From positions 124,001 through 188,000 of the forward strand of contig NCGY01000002.1 in NCBI GenBank assembly GCA_002281775.1: DNA of 64,000 bases, given 5' to 3'. Below, piece after piece: positions 34,496-45,959 of the stretch. This DNA is from Hydrogenophilales bacterium 16-64-46 (GTDB lineage: Bacteria; Pseudomonadota; Gammaproteobacteria; Burkholderiales; Thiobacillaceae). Position 1 is the first letter of the stretch. Each line of letters starts with the position of its first letter. The translations under genes and the position numbers were made by a program. Under the pieces are notes generated by a model. That model worked only from the letters and a program-made list of their open reading frames with translations, was not told where the DNA came from and did no database searches.

Positions 34496-35409
34496 GCGAC
34501 GGCGAGGGGGTGCAGGCGAAGGTAGGCGGGCGGGGCGTCTTCTTCGCGGGTGAAGCTGACGAGCTCCCAGGCTTCCTGGTGCTGCGACAGTTCGCGCAAC
34601 AGGGCGTTGTTCAGGGCGTGGCCGGACTTGTAGGCCTCGAAGGCCCCGATGATAGGGTGGCCGAACAGATAGAGGTCGCCGATGGCGTCGAGCACTTTGT
34701 GCTTCACGAACTCGTCGTCGTAGCGCAGGCCGTCCTGATTGAGCACGCGGTATTCGTCCATGACGATGGCGTTGTCGAGCGAGCCACCCAGCGCCAAGCC
34801 GTTGTTGCGCAGGTACTCGACCTCGTGCATGAAGCCGAAGGTGCGCGCACGCGCGACTTCCTTGGTGTAGGCGGTGTCGGCGAAATCGATGCTGACGGTC
34901 TTGCCGCTCTTGTCGAACACGGGGTGCTTGAAGTCGATGGTGAATTCGATCTTGAAGCCGTTGTGCGGGACGAAGCGCGCCCATTTGTCGCCATCCTTCA
35001 CTTCGATGGGCTGCTTGATGCGCACGTATTGCTTGGGCGCATCCTGCTCGACGATGCCGGCGGACTGCAACAGAAAGACAAAGGGCGCGGAGGAGCCGTC
35101 CATGATGGGAATCTCGGGGCCGGTGAGGTCGACCAGGAGATTATCGATACCCAGGCCTGCCAACGCAGACATGAGGTGTTCGACGGTGGAGACCTTGGCC
35201 GGGCCGGATTCCAGCAGGGAACACAGACGGGTGTCGGTGACGAGGAAGGGGTCGGCCTTCAGTTCCGCAGGCGGATCGAGGTCCATGCGGCGGAACACGA
35301 TGCCGGTGTCGGGTCCGGCGGGGCGCAGGGTCATCTCGACCTTGACGCCGGAGTGCAGGCCGACGCCGGTGGCGGTGACCGGGCTTTTGAGAGTGCGTTG
35401 TCTGATCAT
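34492..35409 (-). CDS. lpxC: UDP-3-O-acyl-N-acetylglucosamine deacetylase
   Basis: A 305-residue zinc enzyme, the committed step of lipid A synthesis, acting in the cytoplasm. Motifs are the N-terminal [36 protein letters not shown] (zinc His and catalytic Glu), [21 protein letters not shown] (second zinc region) and [13 protein letters not shown]. The length is normal. It is the last conventional gene of the dcw cluster, separated from ftsZ by about 145 bp with two stem-loops, and may have its own promoter (TAAAAT close to the start). A 60-residue membrane protein gene is coupled downstream. Confidence 0.97.
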   Translation of the reverse strand: MIRQRTLKSPVTATGVGLHSGVKVEMTLRPAGPDTGIVFRRMDLDPPAELKADPFLVTDTRLCSLLESGPAKVSTVEHLMSALAGLGIDNLLVDLTGPEIPIMDGSSAPFVFLLQSAGIVEQDAPKQYVRIKQPIEVKDGDKWARFVPHNGFKIEFTIDFKHPVFDKSGKTVSIDFADTAYTKEVARARTFGFMHEVEYLRNNGLALGGSLDNAIVMDEYRVLNQDGLRYDDEFVKHKVLDAIGDLYLFGHPIIGAFEAYKSGHALNNALLRELSQHQEAWELVSFTREEDAPPAYLRLHPLAVA

Positions 35410-35449
35410 CTCGTCATTTTAGCCTCTGGCATGCAACGCGCCGAATTCA

Positions 35450-35476
35450 CGCGTGCCGGCTTGCAACCGGCACGCG
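35450..35476 (-). promoter_or_regulatory. 10-bp stem-loop in the lpxC leader
   Basis: A perfect 10-bp stem (CGCGTGCCGG/CCGGCACGCG) with a 7-nt loop lies about 40 bp before lpxC. It is not followed by a T-run in either direction, so it is not a standard terminator. Together with the next hairpin it forms a structured ftsZ-lpxC intergenic region. Confidence 0.5.
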
Positions 35477-35518
35477 CGGATTCGGTTCGTGCGCATCTCT
35501 ACCCGCAAGGGACAGGCC

Positions 35519-35552
35519 GTGCTTGTAAAGCCGACAAGTCGGCAACAAGCAC
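35519..35552 (-). promoter_or_regulatory. nested stem-loop right after ftsZ
   Basis: An 8-bp outer stem (GTGCTTGT/ACAAGCAC) contains a 5-bp inner stem (GCCGA/TCGGC). It starts 3 bp after the ftsZ stop. Without a T-run it is more likely an mRNA processing or stabilising element than a terminator. Confidence 0.45.
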
Positions 35553-35554
35553 GC

Positions 35555-36700
35555 TCAGTCCGCCTGCTTGCGCAGAAAGGCCGGGATGTCCAGGGTGTCG
35601 ATGCCGGAATCGGCCATCGCCTGGATGGTGCGGCTGCGACGGCTGGTCATCACGCTGGGCAGTTCCTCGCCTCCGCCCACCATCATCGGCGTATCGTCGG
35701 TGCCGGTCTTGATGATCTGCATGGGGCGCGACTGCTGGCGCGCAACGGGATTACCCAGGCCGGTGGCGACCATGGTCACGCGCAGCGCGTCTTCCATGCT
35801 GTCGTCGAGCACCTGGCCGACGATGACGGTGGCTTCCTCGGCGGTGAACTCCTTGATGGTGTTCATCACGTCGTGGATTTCACGCATCTTCACGCTGGAC
35901 GACGCGGTGATGTTGACCAGGATGCCGCGTGCGCCGCGCAGGTCGACCGATTCGAGCAGTGGGCTGGCCACGGCCTGTTCCGCTGCGATCTTGGCGCGGT
36001 CATCACCACTGGCCTGGGCCGATCCCATCATCGCCATGCCCATTTCGCTCATCACGGTGCGCACGTCGGCAAAGTCGACGTTGACCAGACCGGGACAGTT
36101 GATGACTTCGGCAATGCCCCCGACCGCGCCGTGCAGCACGTTGTTGGCAGCCTTGAAGGCATCCAGCATCGACACGTCATCGCCCAGCACCTGCATGAGT
36201 TTTTCATTGGGGATGATGATCAGCGAATCGACGTGGCGCGCCAGCGCCTCGATACCGGCGTTGGCGGCGCGAACGCGCTTGCCTTCGAACATGAAGGGCT
36301 TGGTGACGACGGCCACGGTGAGTATGCCGAGTTCCTTGGCGACTTCGGCGACCACGGGCGCGGCGCCGGTGCCGGTGCCGCCGCCCATGCCGGCGGTGAT
36401 GAACAGCATGTCGGCACCGTCGATCATCTCGGCGATGCGCTCACGGTCTTCCAGCGCGGCTTCGCGGCCGACTTCGGGGTTGGCCCCCGCACCCAGGCCC
36501 TTGGTCACGCCGTTGCCGAGTTGCAGCTGCATCCTGGCTTGGTTGCGCTTGAGTGCCTGCGCGTCGGTGTTGATGGCGATGAATTCCACGCCGCTCAAAC
36601 CTGAACTGATCATGTGATCGACCGCGTTACCGCCGCAGCCGCCCACGCCGATCACCTTGATCACCGCATCCTGAGTATCCACATCCATCAGTTCAAACAT
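35555..36700 (-). CDS. ftsZ: cell division GTPase FtsZ
   Basis: A 381-residue tubulin-like GTPase that forms the Z-ring. The nucleotide motif GGGTGTGAAP is intact, the T7 loop reads NVDFADVRTVM, and IKVIGVGGCGGNAV marks the N-terminal fold. The conserved C-terminal peptide LDIPAFLRKQ, which binds FtsA and ZipA-like partners, is present. A strong AAAGGAGGAAGC ribosome-binding site precedes the ATG. The 137-bp gap to ftsA could contain a separate promoter, but none is convincing. Confidence 0.98.
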   Translation of the reverse strand: MFELMDVDTQDAVIKVIGVGGCGGNAVDHMISSGLSGVEFIAINTDAQALKRNQARMQLQLGNGVTKGLGAGANPEVGREAALEDRERIAEMIDGADMLFITAGMGGGTGTGAAPVVAEVAKELGILTVAVVTKPFMFEGKRVRAANAGIEALARHVDSLIIIPNEKLMQVLGDDVSMLDAFKAANNVLHGAVGGIAEVINCPGLVNVDFADVRTVMSEMGMAMMGSAQASGDDRAKIAAEQAVASPLLESVDLRGARGILVNITASSSVKMREIHDVMNTIKEFTAEEATVIVGQVLDDSMEDALRVTMVATGLGNPVARQQSRPMQIIKTGTDDTPMMVGGGEELPSVMTSRRSRTIQAMADSGIDTLDIPAFLRKQAD

Positions 36701-36837
36701 TTGCTTCCTCCTTTAATGCCAAAAACAAACCCACACTCAAAAAACTTTGGCGTGTTTGCCGCGATGTCCCTGGGCATCGGGCACAACCACCAAAACCTGT
36801 TTCGACGCTGGCCACATTCAAATCCATCGCGGCAGCG

Positions 36838-38073
36838 TCAGAAATTCCCCTTGAACCAGTTCTTCATGCGTTCCAGCACGTCCTTGAAGCTGTTGCCCGA
36901 GAGCTTGGGCGCGTCGCGTCCGCGCGCTTCCTGCCCGGCCATCAAGAGGCCCATGCAGGTGGCGTAGCGCGGGTTGTGCATCACGTCCGCCAGACCGCCT
37001 TCATAGCGCGGCCAGCCCAGTCGCACCGGCATATGGAAGACTTCCTCGCCGAGTTCGACCATGCCCTGCATGCCCGCCGAGCCGCCGGTGATGACGATGC
37101 CGGACGACAGCAGCTCCTCGAAGCCGGAGCGCCTCAGCTCGGCCTGCACCAGCGAATACAGTTCTTCCATGCGTGGCTCGATGAATTCGGCCAGCGTCTG
37201 GCGGGACAGCGTGCGCGGCGGCCGGTCACCGATGCCGGGCACTTCGATCATGTCGCGCGCGTCGGCCAGTTGGCGTAGCGCGCAGCCGTACTGGATCTTA
37301 ATGTCCTCGGCCTCCTTGGGCGGCGTGCGCAGCGCCACCGCGATGTCGTTGTTGACCTGGTCGCCGGCCACCGGAATCACCGCGGTGTGGCGGATCGCAC
37401 CGTTGGTGAACACGGCAATGTCGGTAGTGCCGCCGCCGATATCGACCAGGCACACGCCGAGTTCCTTTTCATCTTCGGTGAGCACCGCCATCGCCGAAGC
37501 GAGCGGTTGCAGCACCAGGTCGCCGACCTCGAGCCCGCAGCGGCGCACGCACTTGATGATGTTCTGTGCGGCGGAGACCGCGCCGGTAACGATGTGCACC
37601 TTCACCTCCAGGCGCACCGCGCTCATGCCGAGCGGGTCGCGCACGTCTTCCTGGCCGTCGACGATGAACTCCTGCGGGATGGTGTGCAGGATCTGCTGGT
37701 CGGTGGGGATGTTGACGGCGCGTGCGGTCTCGACCACGCGGTCGACATCCATCTGGCTGATTTCCTTGTCCTTGATCGCGAACATGCCGTGCGAGTTGAA
37801 GCTCTTGATGTGGCTGCCGGCGATCCCGGTATAGACCTCGCGGATCTTGCAGTCGGCCATCAGCTCGGCCTCCTCCAGCGCGCGCTGGATGGCGTTGACC
37901 GTGGCCTCGATATTGACGACCACGCCGCGGCGCAGGCCGCGCGAGGGATGCGTACCCATGCCGATGATGTCGAGCCCCCCCTCGTCGTTGACCTCGGCGA
38001 CGATGCAGACGATCTTCGACGTGCCGATGTCGAGACCGACGACGAGGTTCTTGGTGTCTCTGGGCTTGCTCAT
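36838..38073 (-). CDS. ftsA: cell division protein FtsA
   Basis: A 411-residue actin-like ATPase that tethers FtsZ to the membrane and recruits later division proteins. Motifs: VGLDIGTSKIVCIVAEV (phosphate 1), DIGGGTTDIAVF (phosphate 2), GIVITGGSAGMQGM (adenosine). The C-terminal amphipathic membrane-targeting helix is RMKNWFKGNF. Normal length. The ATG overlaps the ftsQ stop (ATGA). Confidence 0.98.
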   Translation of the reverse strand: MSKPRDTKNLVVGLDIGTSKIVCIVAEVNDEGGLDIIGMGTHPSRGLRRGVVVNIEATVNAIQRALEEAELMADCKIREVYTGIAGSHIKSFNSHGMFAIKDKEISQMDVDRVVETARAVNIPTDQQILHTIPQEFIVDGQEDVRDPLGMSAVRLEVKVHIVTGAVSAAQNIIKCVRRCGLEVGDLVLQPLASAMAVLTEDEKELGVCLVDIGGGTTDIAVFTNGAIRHTAVIPVAGDQVNNDIAVALRTPPKEAEDIKIQYGCALRQLADARDMIEVPGIGDRPPRTLSRQTLAEFIEPRMEELYSLVQAELRRSGFEELLSSGIVITGGSAGMQGMVELGEEVFHMPVRLGWPRYEGGLADVMHNPRYATCMGLLMAGQEARGRDAPKLSGNSFKDVLERMKNWFKGNF

Positions 38074-38867
38074 GTTGTACTCGGTAAGGGGGAGGCGACG
38101 GGGGGGCGCGGCGCGAAGCTGGCCGGCTGCCGGTTGTCGGGCATCCGCACGGCAAAGCCGTCCGGATAACGAAGATCGATCGCACGCGGCGCAACCGCGA
38201 CAACAGGCGTGCCATCGGCCGCCTGCGTGGGGCCGAACAGGCGGGGATAAAGCGCGACGAAGCGGGCGAGCCGGGCGTCGGTGTGGTCGCGACCGAGCGC
38301 GATCTGCATCCCGCTGTCGAGGCGCATCCGCCAGGCGCGGCGCGGGCTCAGGCGCAGTTCATCGATCTTGAATCCCAGCGGAGCCAGGGTCTGGCTGAGA
38401 CGCAGGAAGGCCGTGACCACGTCCGCACTGGCGTCTTCCGGCCCCCACAGGCGGGGCAGCTTGCCGGACACTGCGGCGACGAACACGCCGCCTTCGCGGT
38501 CGACCAGGGCCTCGTCGTTCCAGCGCGCCAGCGGCACATGTTCGACCAGCGACACCACCAGGGTATCGGGCCAGCGGCGCTCGACCCGCGCCTCGCGCAC
38601 CCAGGGCAGTTTCTCCAGACTTTCGCGTACGCGTTCCAGGTCGACGGTGAAGAAAGTTCCGCGCACCCTGCGCTCGGCGACCAGACGGATCTGCGCCTCG
38701 GTGACGTGTGCCACCGGCGTCTTCACTTCCAGCGTGGTGAGCGCAAACCACGGCCGCGCGACCAGCCAGCTGAGCGCGCCGTAGGCAAAGAGCACGAGCG
38801 CACCCCAGGTCAGCACGCGGGCGACCTGACAGAGCGGATGCGCATCGAGCTCTGTGGTGTCGCTCAC
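38070..38867 (-). CDS. ftsQ: cell division protein FtsQ
   Basis: A 265-residue single-pass protein. A short cytoplasmic tail is followed by a TM segment ([17 protein letters not shown], about residues 23-40), a POTRA domain ([21 protein letters not shown]) and the FtsQ beta-domain ([31 protein letters not shown]). It links FtsL/FtsB with other divisome proteins in the periplasm. The GTG start overlaps the ddl stop as GTGA and has a GGAG site; an upstream ATG would add residues with no family support. Confidence 0.95.
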   Translation of the reverse strand: MSDTTELDAHPLCQVARVLTWGALVLFAYGALSWLVARPWFALTTLEVKTPVAHVTEAQIRLVAERRVRGTFFTVDLERVRESLEKLPWVREARVERRWPDTLVVSLVEHVPLARWNDEALVDREGGVFVAAVSGKLPRLWGPEDASADVVTAFLRLSQTLAPLGFKIDELRLSPRRAWRMRLDSGMQIALGRDHTDARLARFVALYPRLFGPTQAADGTPVVAVAPRAIDLRYPDGFAVRMPDNRQPASFAPRPPVASPLPSTT

Positions 38868-39793
38868 AGGGTCTGCTCCAGGATGGCGAGGCACAGCGCG
38901 TCGAAATCCAGGCCGGCGGCACGCGCAGCCATCGGCACCAGACTGTGGTCAGTCATGCCGGGTGAGGTATTGGCTTCGAGCAGATAGGGCTGGCCTGCAC
39001 GGTCGAGCATGATGTCGATGCGCCCCCAGCCGCGCCCGCCGAGCAGCCGGAAGGCCGCGAGTGCGAGCTGTCGCAGGGCCTGCTCCTGCGCGTCCGGCAG
39101 CCCGGCCGGGCAGTGGTACTGGGTGTCGTCGCGCAGGTATTTGGCTTCGAAGTCGTAGAAGGCCTTGTCCTTGGCCGGCTCCAGGCGGATCAGCGGCAGC
39201 GCTGCGGCACCGAGGATGCCGGCGGTGAATTCCGGGCCATCGATGAACTTTTCCGCCAGCACCAGCGCATCGTGTTCGGCGGCGGTTTCATACGCGGCTT
39301 GCAGCGTGCCGGGCGCGGTCACCTTGCTCATGCCGATGCTCGACCCTTCGCGCGCCGGCTTGACGAAAATGGGCAGGCCAAGTTGCTGCTCGACAGCGGC
39401 AAAATCGCTGTCTGCCATGAGAATCGCCCAGTCGGCCGTGGGCAGACCGGCGGCGCGCCACAACAGCTTGGTGCGCCATTTGTCCATGCCGAGCGCAGAC
39501 GCCATCACGCCGCTGCCGGTGTAGGGAATGCCCAGCAGTTCGAGTGCGCCCTGCATGCAGCCGTCCTCGCCGTAGCGTCCGTGCAGCGCGATGAACACGC
39601 GGTCGAATTCGCCGGACATCAGGTCGCCGAGATTGCGGTTGGCAGGGTCGAAGGGATGCGCGTCGATCCCCTGCCGTTGCAGCGCCGCCAGCACGGCGTT
39701 GCCGCTGTTGAGCGAAACCGGACGCTCGGCCGAGGTGCCGCCCAGCATCACGGCAACCTTGCCCAGGCGCTTTGCGGTTTCAATCTGATTCAC
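38864..39793 (-). CDS. ddl: D-alanine--D-alanine ligase
   Basis: A 309-residue ATP-grasp enzyme making the D-Ala-D-Ala dipeptide. Motifs are [48 protein letters not shown] (ATP loop), [27 protein letters not shown] and [12 protein letters not shown]. The DdlB length is normal. GTG start overlapping the murB stop (GTGA) with a GGAGAAC site. It sits between murB and ftsQ as in many proteobacterial dcw clusters. Confidence 0.97.
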   Translation of the reverse strand: MNQIETAKRLGKVAVMLGGTSAERPVSLNSGNAVLAALQRQGIDAHPFDPANRNLGDLMSGEFDRVFIALHGRYGEDGCMQGALELLGIPYTGSGVMASALGMDKWRTKLLWRAAGLPTADWAILMADSDFAAVEQQLGLPIFVKPAREGSSIGMSKVTAPGTLQAAYETAAEHDALVLAEKFIDGPEFTAGILGAAALPLIRLEPAKDKAFYDFEAKYLRDDTQYHCPAGLPDAQEQALRQLALAAFRLLGGRGWGRIDIMLDRAGQPYLLEANTSPGMTDHSLVPMAARAAGLDFDALCLAILEQTL

Positions 39794-40764
39794 TGCCGTT
39801 CTCCAATGATGCGTACCTCGCGGATCAGCCGCACGTTGGTGCGCGCTTCCACGGTGTTTTCCACGTGTTCGATCAGGCGTTCGATGTCGGTCGCGCTTGC
39901 GTGGCCGGTGTTGACGATGAAATTGGCGTGCTTTTCCGATACCTGCGCGCCGCCGATCGCTTGCCCCTTGAGGCCGCAGGACTCGATCAGCCGGGCGGCA
40001 TGATCGCCCGGCGGATTGCGGAAAACCGAACCGGCGTTCGGCGTTTGCAGCGGTTGTGCGGCAATGCGCGTCTTCAGCAGGCGCTTGATGGTTTCGCGCG
40101 AGGCCGCGCCGTCGCCACGGTCCAGCCGGAACCACGCCCCGACAAACCACTCCTGATGCGGCTGTTTCAGGGCCACGTGGCGGTAGCCGGTAACGTAATC
40201 GGTGGGCAGGCGCTCGTTGATCTGGCCCAGCCGGTCGAGCGTTTCCACCTGCGCCAGCCGGTCCCAGGTTTCGCCCCCGTAGCAGCCCGCGTTCATCGCC
40301 AGCGCGCCTCCCACGGTACCGGGTATGCCGGCCCAGAATTCGCCGCCGACCAGGTTGTGATTTGCCGAGAAACGTGCCAGCTTGGGTGTGGCGACACCCG
40401 CCTGGGCATAGACCAGCACCGAGTCGCGATCCGGCGGCACGGGGGGCAGACCATGCGTGCGCGACTCGATGGCCAGCTTACGCAGCACGCCGTGCAGCAG
40501 GATGACCACCCCCGACACCCCGCCGTCACGCACCAACAGGTTGCTGCCGAGGCCGACCATGTGGATGCCCTCGCGCAGCGGCACGGAACGGATCAGCCAG
40601 ACCAGGTCTTCCAGGTCGGCCGGAATGTAGACGCGCTGCGCCGCCCCCCCCGCGCGCCACGACACATGCCGCGCCATCGGCTCGTTGTATAGGAAACGGC
40701 CGCGCAGGACGGCCGCGCCGCCGCCGGCGATGTCGGGTTCGCTCATGCGACAGTCATGGCGCAT
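39790..40764 (-). CDS. murB: UDP-N-acetylenolpyruvoylglucosamine reductase
   Basis: A 324-residue FAD enzyme that reduces UDP-GlcNAc-enolpyruvate to UDP-MurNAc. FAD-binding motifs are [19 protein letters not shown] and [22 protein letters not shown]; the catalytic Ser region is [19 protein letters not shown], and [13 protein letters not shown] carries the conserved Tyr. A GGAGGCAGCC site supports ATG 40764. It overlaps murC by 11 bp. Annotators may choose an ATG 6 codons later. Confidence 0.96.
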   Translation of the reverse strand: MRHDCRMSEPDIAGGGAAVLRGRFLYNEPMARHVSWRAGGAAQRVYIPADLEDLVWLIRSVPLREGIHMVGLGSNLLVRDGGVSGVVILLHGVLRKLAIESRTHGLPPVPPDRDSVLVYAQAGVATPKLARFSANHNLVGGEFWAGIPGTVGGALAMNAGCYGGETWDRLAQVETLDRLGQINERLPTDYVTGYRHVALKQPHQEWFVGAWFRLDRGDGAASRETIKRLLKTRIAAQPLQTPNAGSVFRNPPGDHAARLIESCGLKGQAIGGAQVSEKHANFIVNTGHASATDIERLIEHVENTVEARTNVRLIREVRIIGERQ

Positions 40765-42145
40765 GGCTGCCTCCGATGGCCTGGGCCACCTGGCCGATGC
40801 TGCCGGCCCCCATCACCAGCACCACATCGCCGTCGCGAACCAATTCGTGGAGCGTCGCAGCCACGTCGGCCACCTGTTCGACAAACACCGGTTCGACCTT
40901 GCCGGCGACACGCACGGCGCGCGCCAGTGCACGGCCGTCCGCCGCCACGATCGGCGTCTCGCCCGCAGGATAGACTTCGGTGAGCAGCAGCGCATCGACC
41001 TCCGACAGCACTTTCACGAAATCCTCGAAGCAGTCGCGCGTGCGGGTGTAGCGATGCGGCTGGAAGGCCAGCACCAGCCGCCGCCCCGGAAAGGCCCCGC
41101 GTGCGGCGGCGATGGTGGCGGCCATTTCCACCGGATGGTGGCCGTAGTCGTCGACCAGGCAGTATGTCCCGCCGTCCTTCGCCGGCTGCTCGCCGTAGAT
41201 CTGGAAGCGGCGGCCGACGCCATGGAATTCCGCCAGTGCCCGCACGATGGCAGCATCATCCGCGCCCACCTCCGTGGCCACCGCAATCGCCGACAGCGCG
41301 TTCAGCACGTTGTGCATGCCGGGATGGTTGAGCACCACGTCGAGCTCGGCCGAGCCTTCGCGCAGCACGGTGAAATGCATCTGCCCCGCCACGAAACGCG
41401 GGTTCAGCGCCCGCACCTGCGCGGCCTCGCTGAAACCGTACGTGGTGATCGGCTTGGTGATGCGCGGCAGGATGGCCGCCACGTGCGGATCGTCGATGCA
41501 CAGCACCGCCATCCCGTAGAAGGGCAGGCGCTGGCAGAAATCGACGAAGGCGGTTTTCAGGCGCTCGAAATCGTGGCCGTAGGTGTCCATGTGATCGGCG
41601 TCGATGTTGGTGACGATGGCGATCACGGGGGTGAGGTAGAGGAAGGAGGCGTCCGACTCATCGGCCTCGGCGACGAGGAAGTCACCCTGCCCCAGCCGCG
41701 CATTGGTGCCGGCGGCGGTGAGCTTGCCGCCGATGACGTAGGTGGGGTCCATGCCCGCCTCGCCGAGGATGCTCGCGACGAGGCTGGTCGTCGTCGTCTT
41801 GCCGTGCGTGCCGGCAATCGCGATGCCCTGCTTCAGCCGCATCAGTTCTGCCAGCATCAGCGCGCGCGGCACGATGGGAACCTTCTTCTCGCGGGCAGCG
41901 ATAACCTCGGGGTTGGTTTCCTGCACAGCCGTCGACGTCACCACTGCATCGGCGCTGGCGATGTTCTCCGCCGCGTGGCCGCGATGGATGCGCGCACCCA
42001 GTTTTGCCAGACGCTGCGTCACCGCGTTGTCGGCGAGATCGGAGCCGGACACGGCGTAGCCCAGGTTCAGCAGCACCTCGGCGATGCCGCTCATGCCGAC
42101 GCCGCCGATGCCCACGAAATGTATCTGTTTGACGGCGTGTCTCAT
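40754..42145 (-). CDS. murC: UDP-N-acetylmuramate--L-alanine ligase
   Basis: A 463-residue Mur ligase adding the first amino acid of the stem peptide. Features are the N-terminal Rossmann motif [17 protein letters not shown], the ATP loop [27 protein letters not shown], the [15 protein letters not shown] segment and the C-terminal [19 protein letters not shown]. Normal length. The ATG overlaps the murG stop (ATGA). Confidence 0.98.
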   Translation of the reverse strand: MRHAVKQIHFVGIGGVGMSGIAEVLLNLGYAVSGSDLADNAVTQRLAKLGARIHRGHAAENIASADAVVTSTAVQETNPEVIAAREKKVPIVPRALMLAELMRLKQGIAIAGTHGKTTTTSLVASILGEAGMDPTYVIGGKLTAAGTNARLGQGDFLVAEADESDASFLYLTPVIAIVTNIDADHMDTYGHDFERLKTAFVDFCQRLPFYGMAVLCIDDPHVAAILPRITKPITTYGFSEAAQVRALNPRFVAGQMHFTVLREGSAELDVVLNHPGMHNVLNALSAIAVATEVGADDAAIVRALAEFHGVGRRFQIYGEQPAKDGGTYCLVDDYGHHPVEMAATIAAARGAFPGRRLVLAFQPHRYTRTRDCFEDFVKVLSEVDALLLTEVYPAGETPIVAADGRALARAVRVAGKVEPVFVEQVADVAATLHELVRDGDVVLVMGAGSIGQVAQAIGGSHAP

Positions 42146-43242
42146 TTCGCCAGTCCCTCACAAACATCGGCCACCCGCGCCGTCGCATCGGGTTTCGCCA
42201 GCGCACGCGCCTTGCCCGACATCGCGGCGAGCGTCGGGCGGTCCAGTCCGCCGATCAATGCGGCGAGCTTGTCGGCTGTGAGCGCCTTCTGCTGCATCAG
42301 CCAGGCCGCGCCGGCCCCGGCGAGGAATTCGGCGTTACCGGTCTGGTGGTCATCCACCGCGAAGGGAAAGGGCACGAGCACGGCGGGCACGCCGGCGCAG
42401 GCGAGCTCGGCAACGGTCATCGCGCCGGCGCGGCAGATGGCAAAGTCGCAGGCGCGGTATTCGGCCGCCATATTCTCGATGTAATCGCGCACGTCGGCGT
42501 TCACTCCCGCTGCGGCGTAGTGGGCGCGCAATGCGTCGACATGCTGCCGGCCCGACTGGTGCACGACCTGTGGCCGTTGCTCGGCCGGCAGCAGGGCAAG
42601 CGCTTTCGGTACCAGCTCGTTCAGCGCCTGCGCCCCGAGGCTGCCGCCCACCACCAGCAGGTGCAGCGGGCCGGTGCGGGATGCGCGGTCATCGGCGGCC
42701 ACGCCGGCGATATCGGTTCGTACCGGATTGCCCAGCCATTCGGCCTTCACGCGCCCGCAAGGAATCGGCTTGTCGCGTGTTTGCGTGAAGGCCTGCGGAA
42801 AGGCCTTCAATACACGATCAGCCAGACAGGCGAGCACTCGGTTGGTGAGCCCACCGACGGAATTCTGTTCGTGGATGACCAGCGGCTTGTTCAGCAGACT
42901 CGCCATCATGCCGCCGGGAAACGCGGTGTAACCGCCCATGCCGAGCACCACGTCAGGCCGGCGGCGCAGGATGGCCCGAAGACTCTGCCAGAACGCAACC
43001 AGCAGCATCGCCGGCAGCAACAGTTTCTTCAGCAGGCCTTTGCCGCGCACGCCGCCCATGGCCACCCATTCCATATCGATGCCGGCGGCAGGTACGACAC
43101 GCGCTTCCAGGCCTGCGCGCGTGCCCAGCCAGAACACGTTCCAGCCGCGCGCGCGCAGGGCGTCGGCCACGGCAAGCGCCGGATAGACATGGCCGCCGGT
43201 GCCGCCGGCCATGACCATCAGGGTGCGGTTCGTGGCGGCCAT
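42142..43242 (-). CDS. murG: UDP-GlcNAc:undecaprenyl-pyrophosphoryl-MurNAc-pentapeptide GlcNAc transferase
   Basis: A 366-residue peripheral membrane glycosyltransferase that converts lipid I to lipid II. Motifs: [19 protein letters not shown] (G-loop 1), [52 protein letters not shown] (G-loop 2), [33 protein letters not shown]. The start ATG shares one base with the ftsW stop (TGATG). Longer in-frame readings run through ftsW and are rejected. Confidence 0.98.
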   Translation of the reverse strand: MAATNRTLMVMAGGTGGHVYPALAVADALRARGWNVFWLGTRAGLEARVVPAAGIDMEWVAMGGVRGKGLLKKLLLPAMLLVAFWQSLRAILRRRPDVVLGMGGYTAFPGGMMASLLNKPLVIHEQNSVGGLTNRVLACLADRVLKAFPQAFTQTRDKPIPCGRVKAEWLGNPVRTDIAGVAADDRASRTGPLHLLVVGGSLGAQALNELVPKALALLPAEQRPQVVHQSGRQHVDALRAHYAAAGVNADVRDYIENMAAEYRACDFAICRAGAMTVAELACAGVPAVLVPFPFAVDDHQTGNAEFLAGAGAAWLMQQKALTADKLAALIGGLDRPTLAAMSGKARALAKPDATARVADVCEGLAK

Positions 43243-44399
43243 CAGAAGGTTTTTCCCCGCATCATCTGTCGGTGTTCCCAGTCGATGCGCAGCAGCACGG
43301 CAATCGCCAGGCAGTTGGCGACGATGCCGCTGCCGCCGAATGACAGGAACGGCAGGGTGAGGCCCTTGGTGGGTAGCAGACCCACGTTCACCCCCATGTT
43401 GATGAGCGACTGCACCCCGAGCCAGATGCCGATGCCGGCGGCGACCAGGGCGCTGTAGTTGCGTTCCAGCTGCGCCGCTCGCCGGGCGATCAGGAAGGCC
43501 TTGGCGATCACCCAGCCGAACAGGCCGATCACCACGAGTACGCCGACGAAGCCGAATTCCTCGGCGATCACGGCGAGCAGGAAATCGGTATGCGCCTCGG
43601 GCAGGTAGAACAATTTTTCGACACTCGCCCCGAGGCCGAGGCCGAGCCATTCGCCGCGCCCGAAGGCGATAAGCGCGTGCGACAGCTGATAGCCGCTGCC
43701 GTAGGGGTCCTTGAACGGATCAAGGAAATTGAACAGGCGCTCGCGCCGATAATCAGAACTCAGGATCAGTGCGGCGAAGCCCGCCAGCAGAACGACGACC
43801 AGACCAGCAAACAAACGCCAGTTCAGTCCGCCCAGGAAGAGAATGCCCATGGCAATGCTGACGATGACGACAAAGGCACCGAAATCCGGCTCGCTCAAGA
43901 GCAGCACGCCGGTCAGGAACATCACCGCCGCCATCGGCAGGAAGCCGCGTTTCAGGTCGTGCATGAAGGCCGCCTTGCGGGTGGCGTAGTCGGCGGCGTA
44001 GAGCACAGCCAGCAGTTTCATCAGCTCGGACGGCTGGAGGTTGGCGAACCCCAGTGGAATCCAGCGACGGCTGCCGTTCACTTCGCGCCCGATGCCCGGA
44101 ATGAGCACCACGACCAGCAGCAGCATCCCGCCGAGGAAGAGATACGGCGCAGCCTGCTGCCACACCCGCATCGGCACCTGGAAGGCGGCGAGCGCCGCGG
44201 CAACGCCCAGCGCAACATAGATGCCCTGACGCAGCAGGTAGAACTCGCCATCGAAACCGGTGCGGCGCGAGGCCTCGGCGGTGGGCAGCGAGGCGGAATA
44301 GACCATCACCAGGCCGATGGCGAGCAGCGCGAGCGCCAACCACAGCAGGCCGAAATCGAGCTCGGCGCTGGGCTTGGGGGCGCGGGCGGTATAGAGCAT
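43242..44399 (-). CDS. ftsW: lipid II polymerase / cell division protein FtsW
   Basis: A 385-residue SEDS-family protein with about ten TM segments. Characteristic motifs are [44 protein letters not shown] (catalytic Asp region is in the following loops), [11 protein letters not shown] and [26 protein letters not shown], and near the end [26 protein letters not shown]. It polymerises septal glycan together with FtsI. The start touches the murD stop. Confidence 0.97.
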   Translation of the reverse strand: MLYTARAPKPSAELDFGLLWLALALLAIGLVMVYSASLPTAEASRRTGFDGEFYLLRQGIYVALGVAAALAAFQVPMRVWQQAAPYLFLGGMLLLVVVLIPGIGREVNGSRRWIPLGFANLQPSELMKLLAVLYAADYATRKAAFMHDLKRGFLPMAAVMFLTGVLLLSEPDFGAFVVIVSIAMGILFLGGLNWRLFAGLVVVLLAGFAALILSSDYRRERLFNFLDPFKDPYGSGYQLSHALIAFGRGEWLGLGLGASVEKLFYLPEAHTDFLLAVIAEEFGFVGVLVVIGLFGWVIAKAFLIARRAAQLERNYSALVAAGIGIWLGVQSLINMGVNVGLLPTKGLTLPFLSFGGSGIVANCLAIAVLLRIDWEHRQMMRGKTF

Positions 44400-45805
44400 C
44401 AGGCAGACGCCCTTTCCGCCGCCAGCTGCTGCACGGCGTCGATGAACACCTCGGCGCGATGGGTGTAGTTGCGGAACATGTCGAAGCTGGCGCAGGCCGG
44501 CGACAGGAGCACGGCGTCGCCGGGATGCGCCAGACGGTGGGCACTGGCCACGGCTTCGGGCAGCGTGGCGGCGGGGTACACCGGCACGCCGCTGCCGGCG
44601 ACGGCCGCCTCGATCAGCGGCGCATCGCGGCCGATCAGCAGCACCGCGCGGGCGTTGGCCTCGACCGCTGCTTTCAGCGGCGCGAAGTCCTGGCCCTTGC
44701 CGTCGCCGCCCAGGATCACTACAGCCTTCGTCGTTCCCATGCCGTAGAGCGCGGCTTCGGTCGCACCGACATTGGTGCCCTTGGAGTCGTCGTAATAAGT
44801 CACACCTTCGATTTCAGCAACTTTTTCGACGCGGTGCGGCAGCCCGGCGAAGTGCGCCAGTCCGCGCAGCAGGGCTTCCATCGGCAGGTCGAGCGCACGG
44901 GTGAGTGCCAGCGCCGCCAGCGCATTGGCGGCGTTGTGCAGACCGGCGACCGGCAGCGCGTCTATGGGCATCAGCATGTCCCGGCCCAGACAGAGTTCGT
45001 CCTCGCACAGGCCATAATTTTCTTCGCGCGGACAGCGGTCGAGACCGAAGCTCACCACCCGCCTGCCCGGCAGGGCCATCGCCATCGAACGTGCATCGTC
45101 GCGATTGAGTACCTGCACGCCATGGCCGCTGAAGATGCGGGCCTTGGCCGCCGCGTAGGCGTCCATGTCGGCATAGCGGTCCATGTGGTCTTCTGACAGG
45201 TTGAGCACGGTCGCCGCGTCGGCGTCGAGGCTGGACGTGGTTTCCAGCTGGAAAGACGACAGCTCCAGCACCCAGGCCTGCGGCGTAGGGGCAAAACCCT
45301 GCTCTATTTCATAGAGCGCGTCGAGCACCGGCAGGCCGATGTTGCCGGCCACGCAGGTTTCCAGTCCGGCCATGCGGCACATGTCGCCGCACATGGCGGT
45401 GACGGTGCTCTTGCCGTTGCTGCCGGTGATGGCGAGCACGCGCATGGGGTGCTCGCGCTTTTCGTTGAGCGCGCGAAGGGCGCGGGCAAACAGTTCGACA
45501 TCGCCCACCGCCTCGACGCCTGCGGCAATCGCCGCCGCCACCGCCGGCTCGGCCAGCGGCACCCCCGGACTGACGACGAGAAGTTCGGCCGCCGCCAGCT
45601 GCGCGGGATCGAACGATCCGGTGGCGAGCGGAACCTCTGGCAGCAGGGCGGCGAGGCGTTCCGCCTGCGGCGGTGCCGCGCGGCTGTCGGCCACGGCCAC
45701 CTGCGCGCCGCGCGCTGCCAGCCAGCGCGCACACGACAGGCCGGTATCCCCCAGGCCCAGGACCAGGATGCGCTTGCCGGCGAGTTCGAGGCTGTCGTAG
45801 TTCAT
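44399..45805 (-). CDS. murD: UDP-N-acetylmuramoylalanine--D-glutamate ligase
   Basis: A 468-residue Mur ligase adding D-Glu. Motifs: [39 protein letters not shown] (ATP loop), [24 protein letters not shown] and [17 protein letters not shown]. The start [12 protein letters not shown] overlaps the stop of the small ORF duplicated from mraY (ATGA). An alternative start further upstream would give a non-conserved tail. The first two codons (ATGAAC) are part of the duplicated sequence. Confidence 0.97.
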   Translation of the reverse strand: MNYDSLELAGKRILVLGLGDTGLSCARWLAARGAQVAVADSRAAPPQAERLAALLPEVPLATGSFDPAQLAAAELLVVSPGVPLAEPAVAAAIAAGVEAVGDVELFARALRALNEKREHPMRVLAITGSNGKSTVTAMCGDMCRMAGLETCVAGNIGLPVLDALYEIEQGFAPTPQAWVLELSSFQLETTSSLDADAATVLNLSEDHMDRYADMDAYAAAKARIFSGHGVQVLNRDDARSMAMALPGRRVVSFGLDRCPREENYGLCEDELCLGRDMLMPIDALPVAGLHNAANALAALALTRALDLPMEALLRGLAHFAGLPHRVEKVAEIEGVTYYDDSKGTNVGATEAALYGMGTTKAVVILGGDGKGQDFAPLKAAVEANARAVLLIGRDAPLIEAAVAGSGVPVYPAATLPEAVASAHRLAHPGDAVLLSPACASFDMFRNYTHRAEVFIDAVQQLAAERASA

Positions 45806-45865
45806 CGGATTTTCAGACTCGCGAGGCCAATCAGCACCAGCATCATGCTGATGATCCAGAAACGC
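45800..45865 (-). repeat. duplicated mraY 3' end, murD-side copy
   Basis: A 66-bp direct repeat of 45958-46023 at an offset of 158 bp, 64/66 identical. It covers the last 19 codons of mraY, its stop codon and the overlapping ATGAAC. The two differences (45817 versus 45975, and 45835 versus 45993) are transitions at third codon positions (Ser AGT/AGC and Val GTG/GTA). Confidence 0.95.
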
Positions 45866-45959
45866 GTGGGCAGGTTCTGGTGTCGCCATAACGTGCCGGC
45901 TGCGCCGTCACATGAGTCTCCCCCAAACCTTCCCGCGCTGCGTTTCATCATGGTGGCGT

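Noticed and set aside
45806..45889. A 28-codon N-terminal extension of murD
   Set aside because: It reads through the duplicated mraY segment in a different frame and is not like MurD N-termini; the ATG at 45805 is the conserved start.
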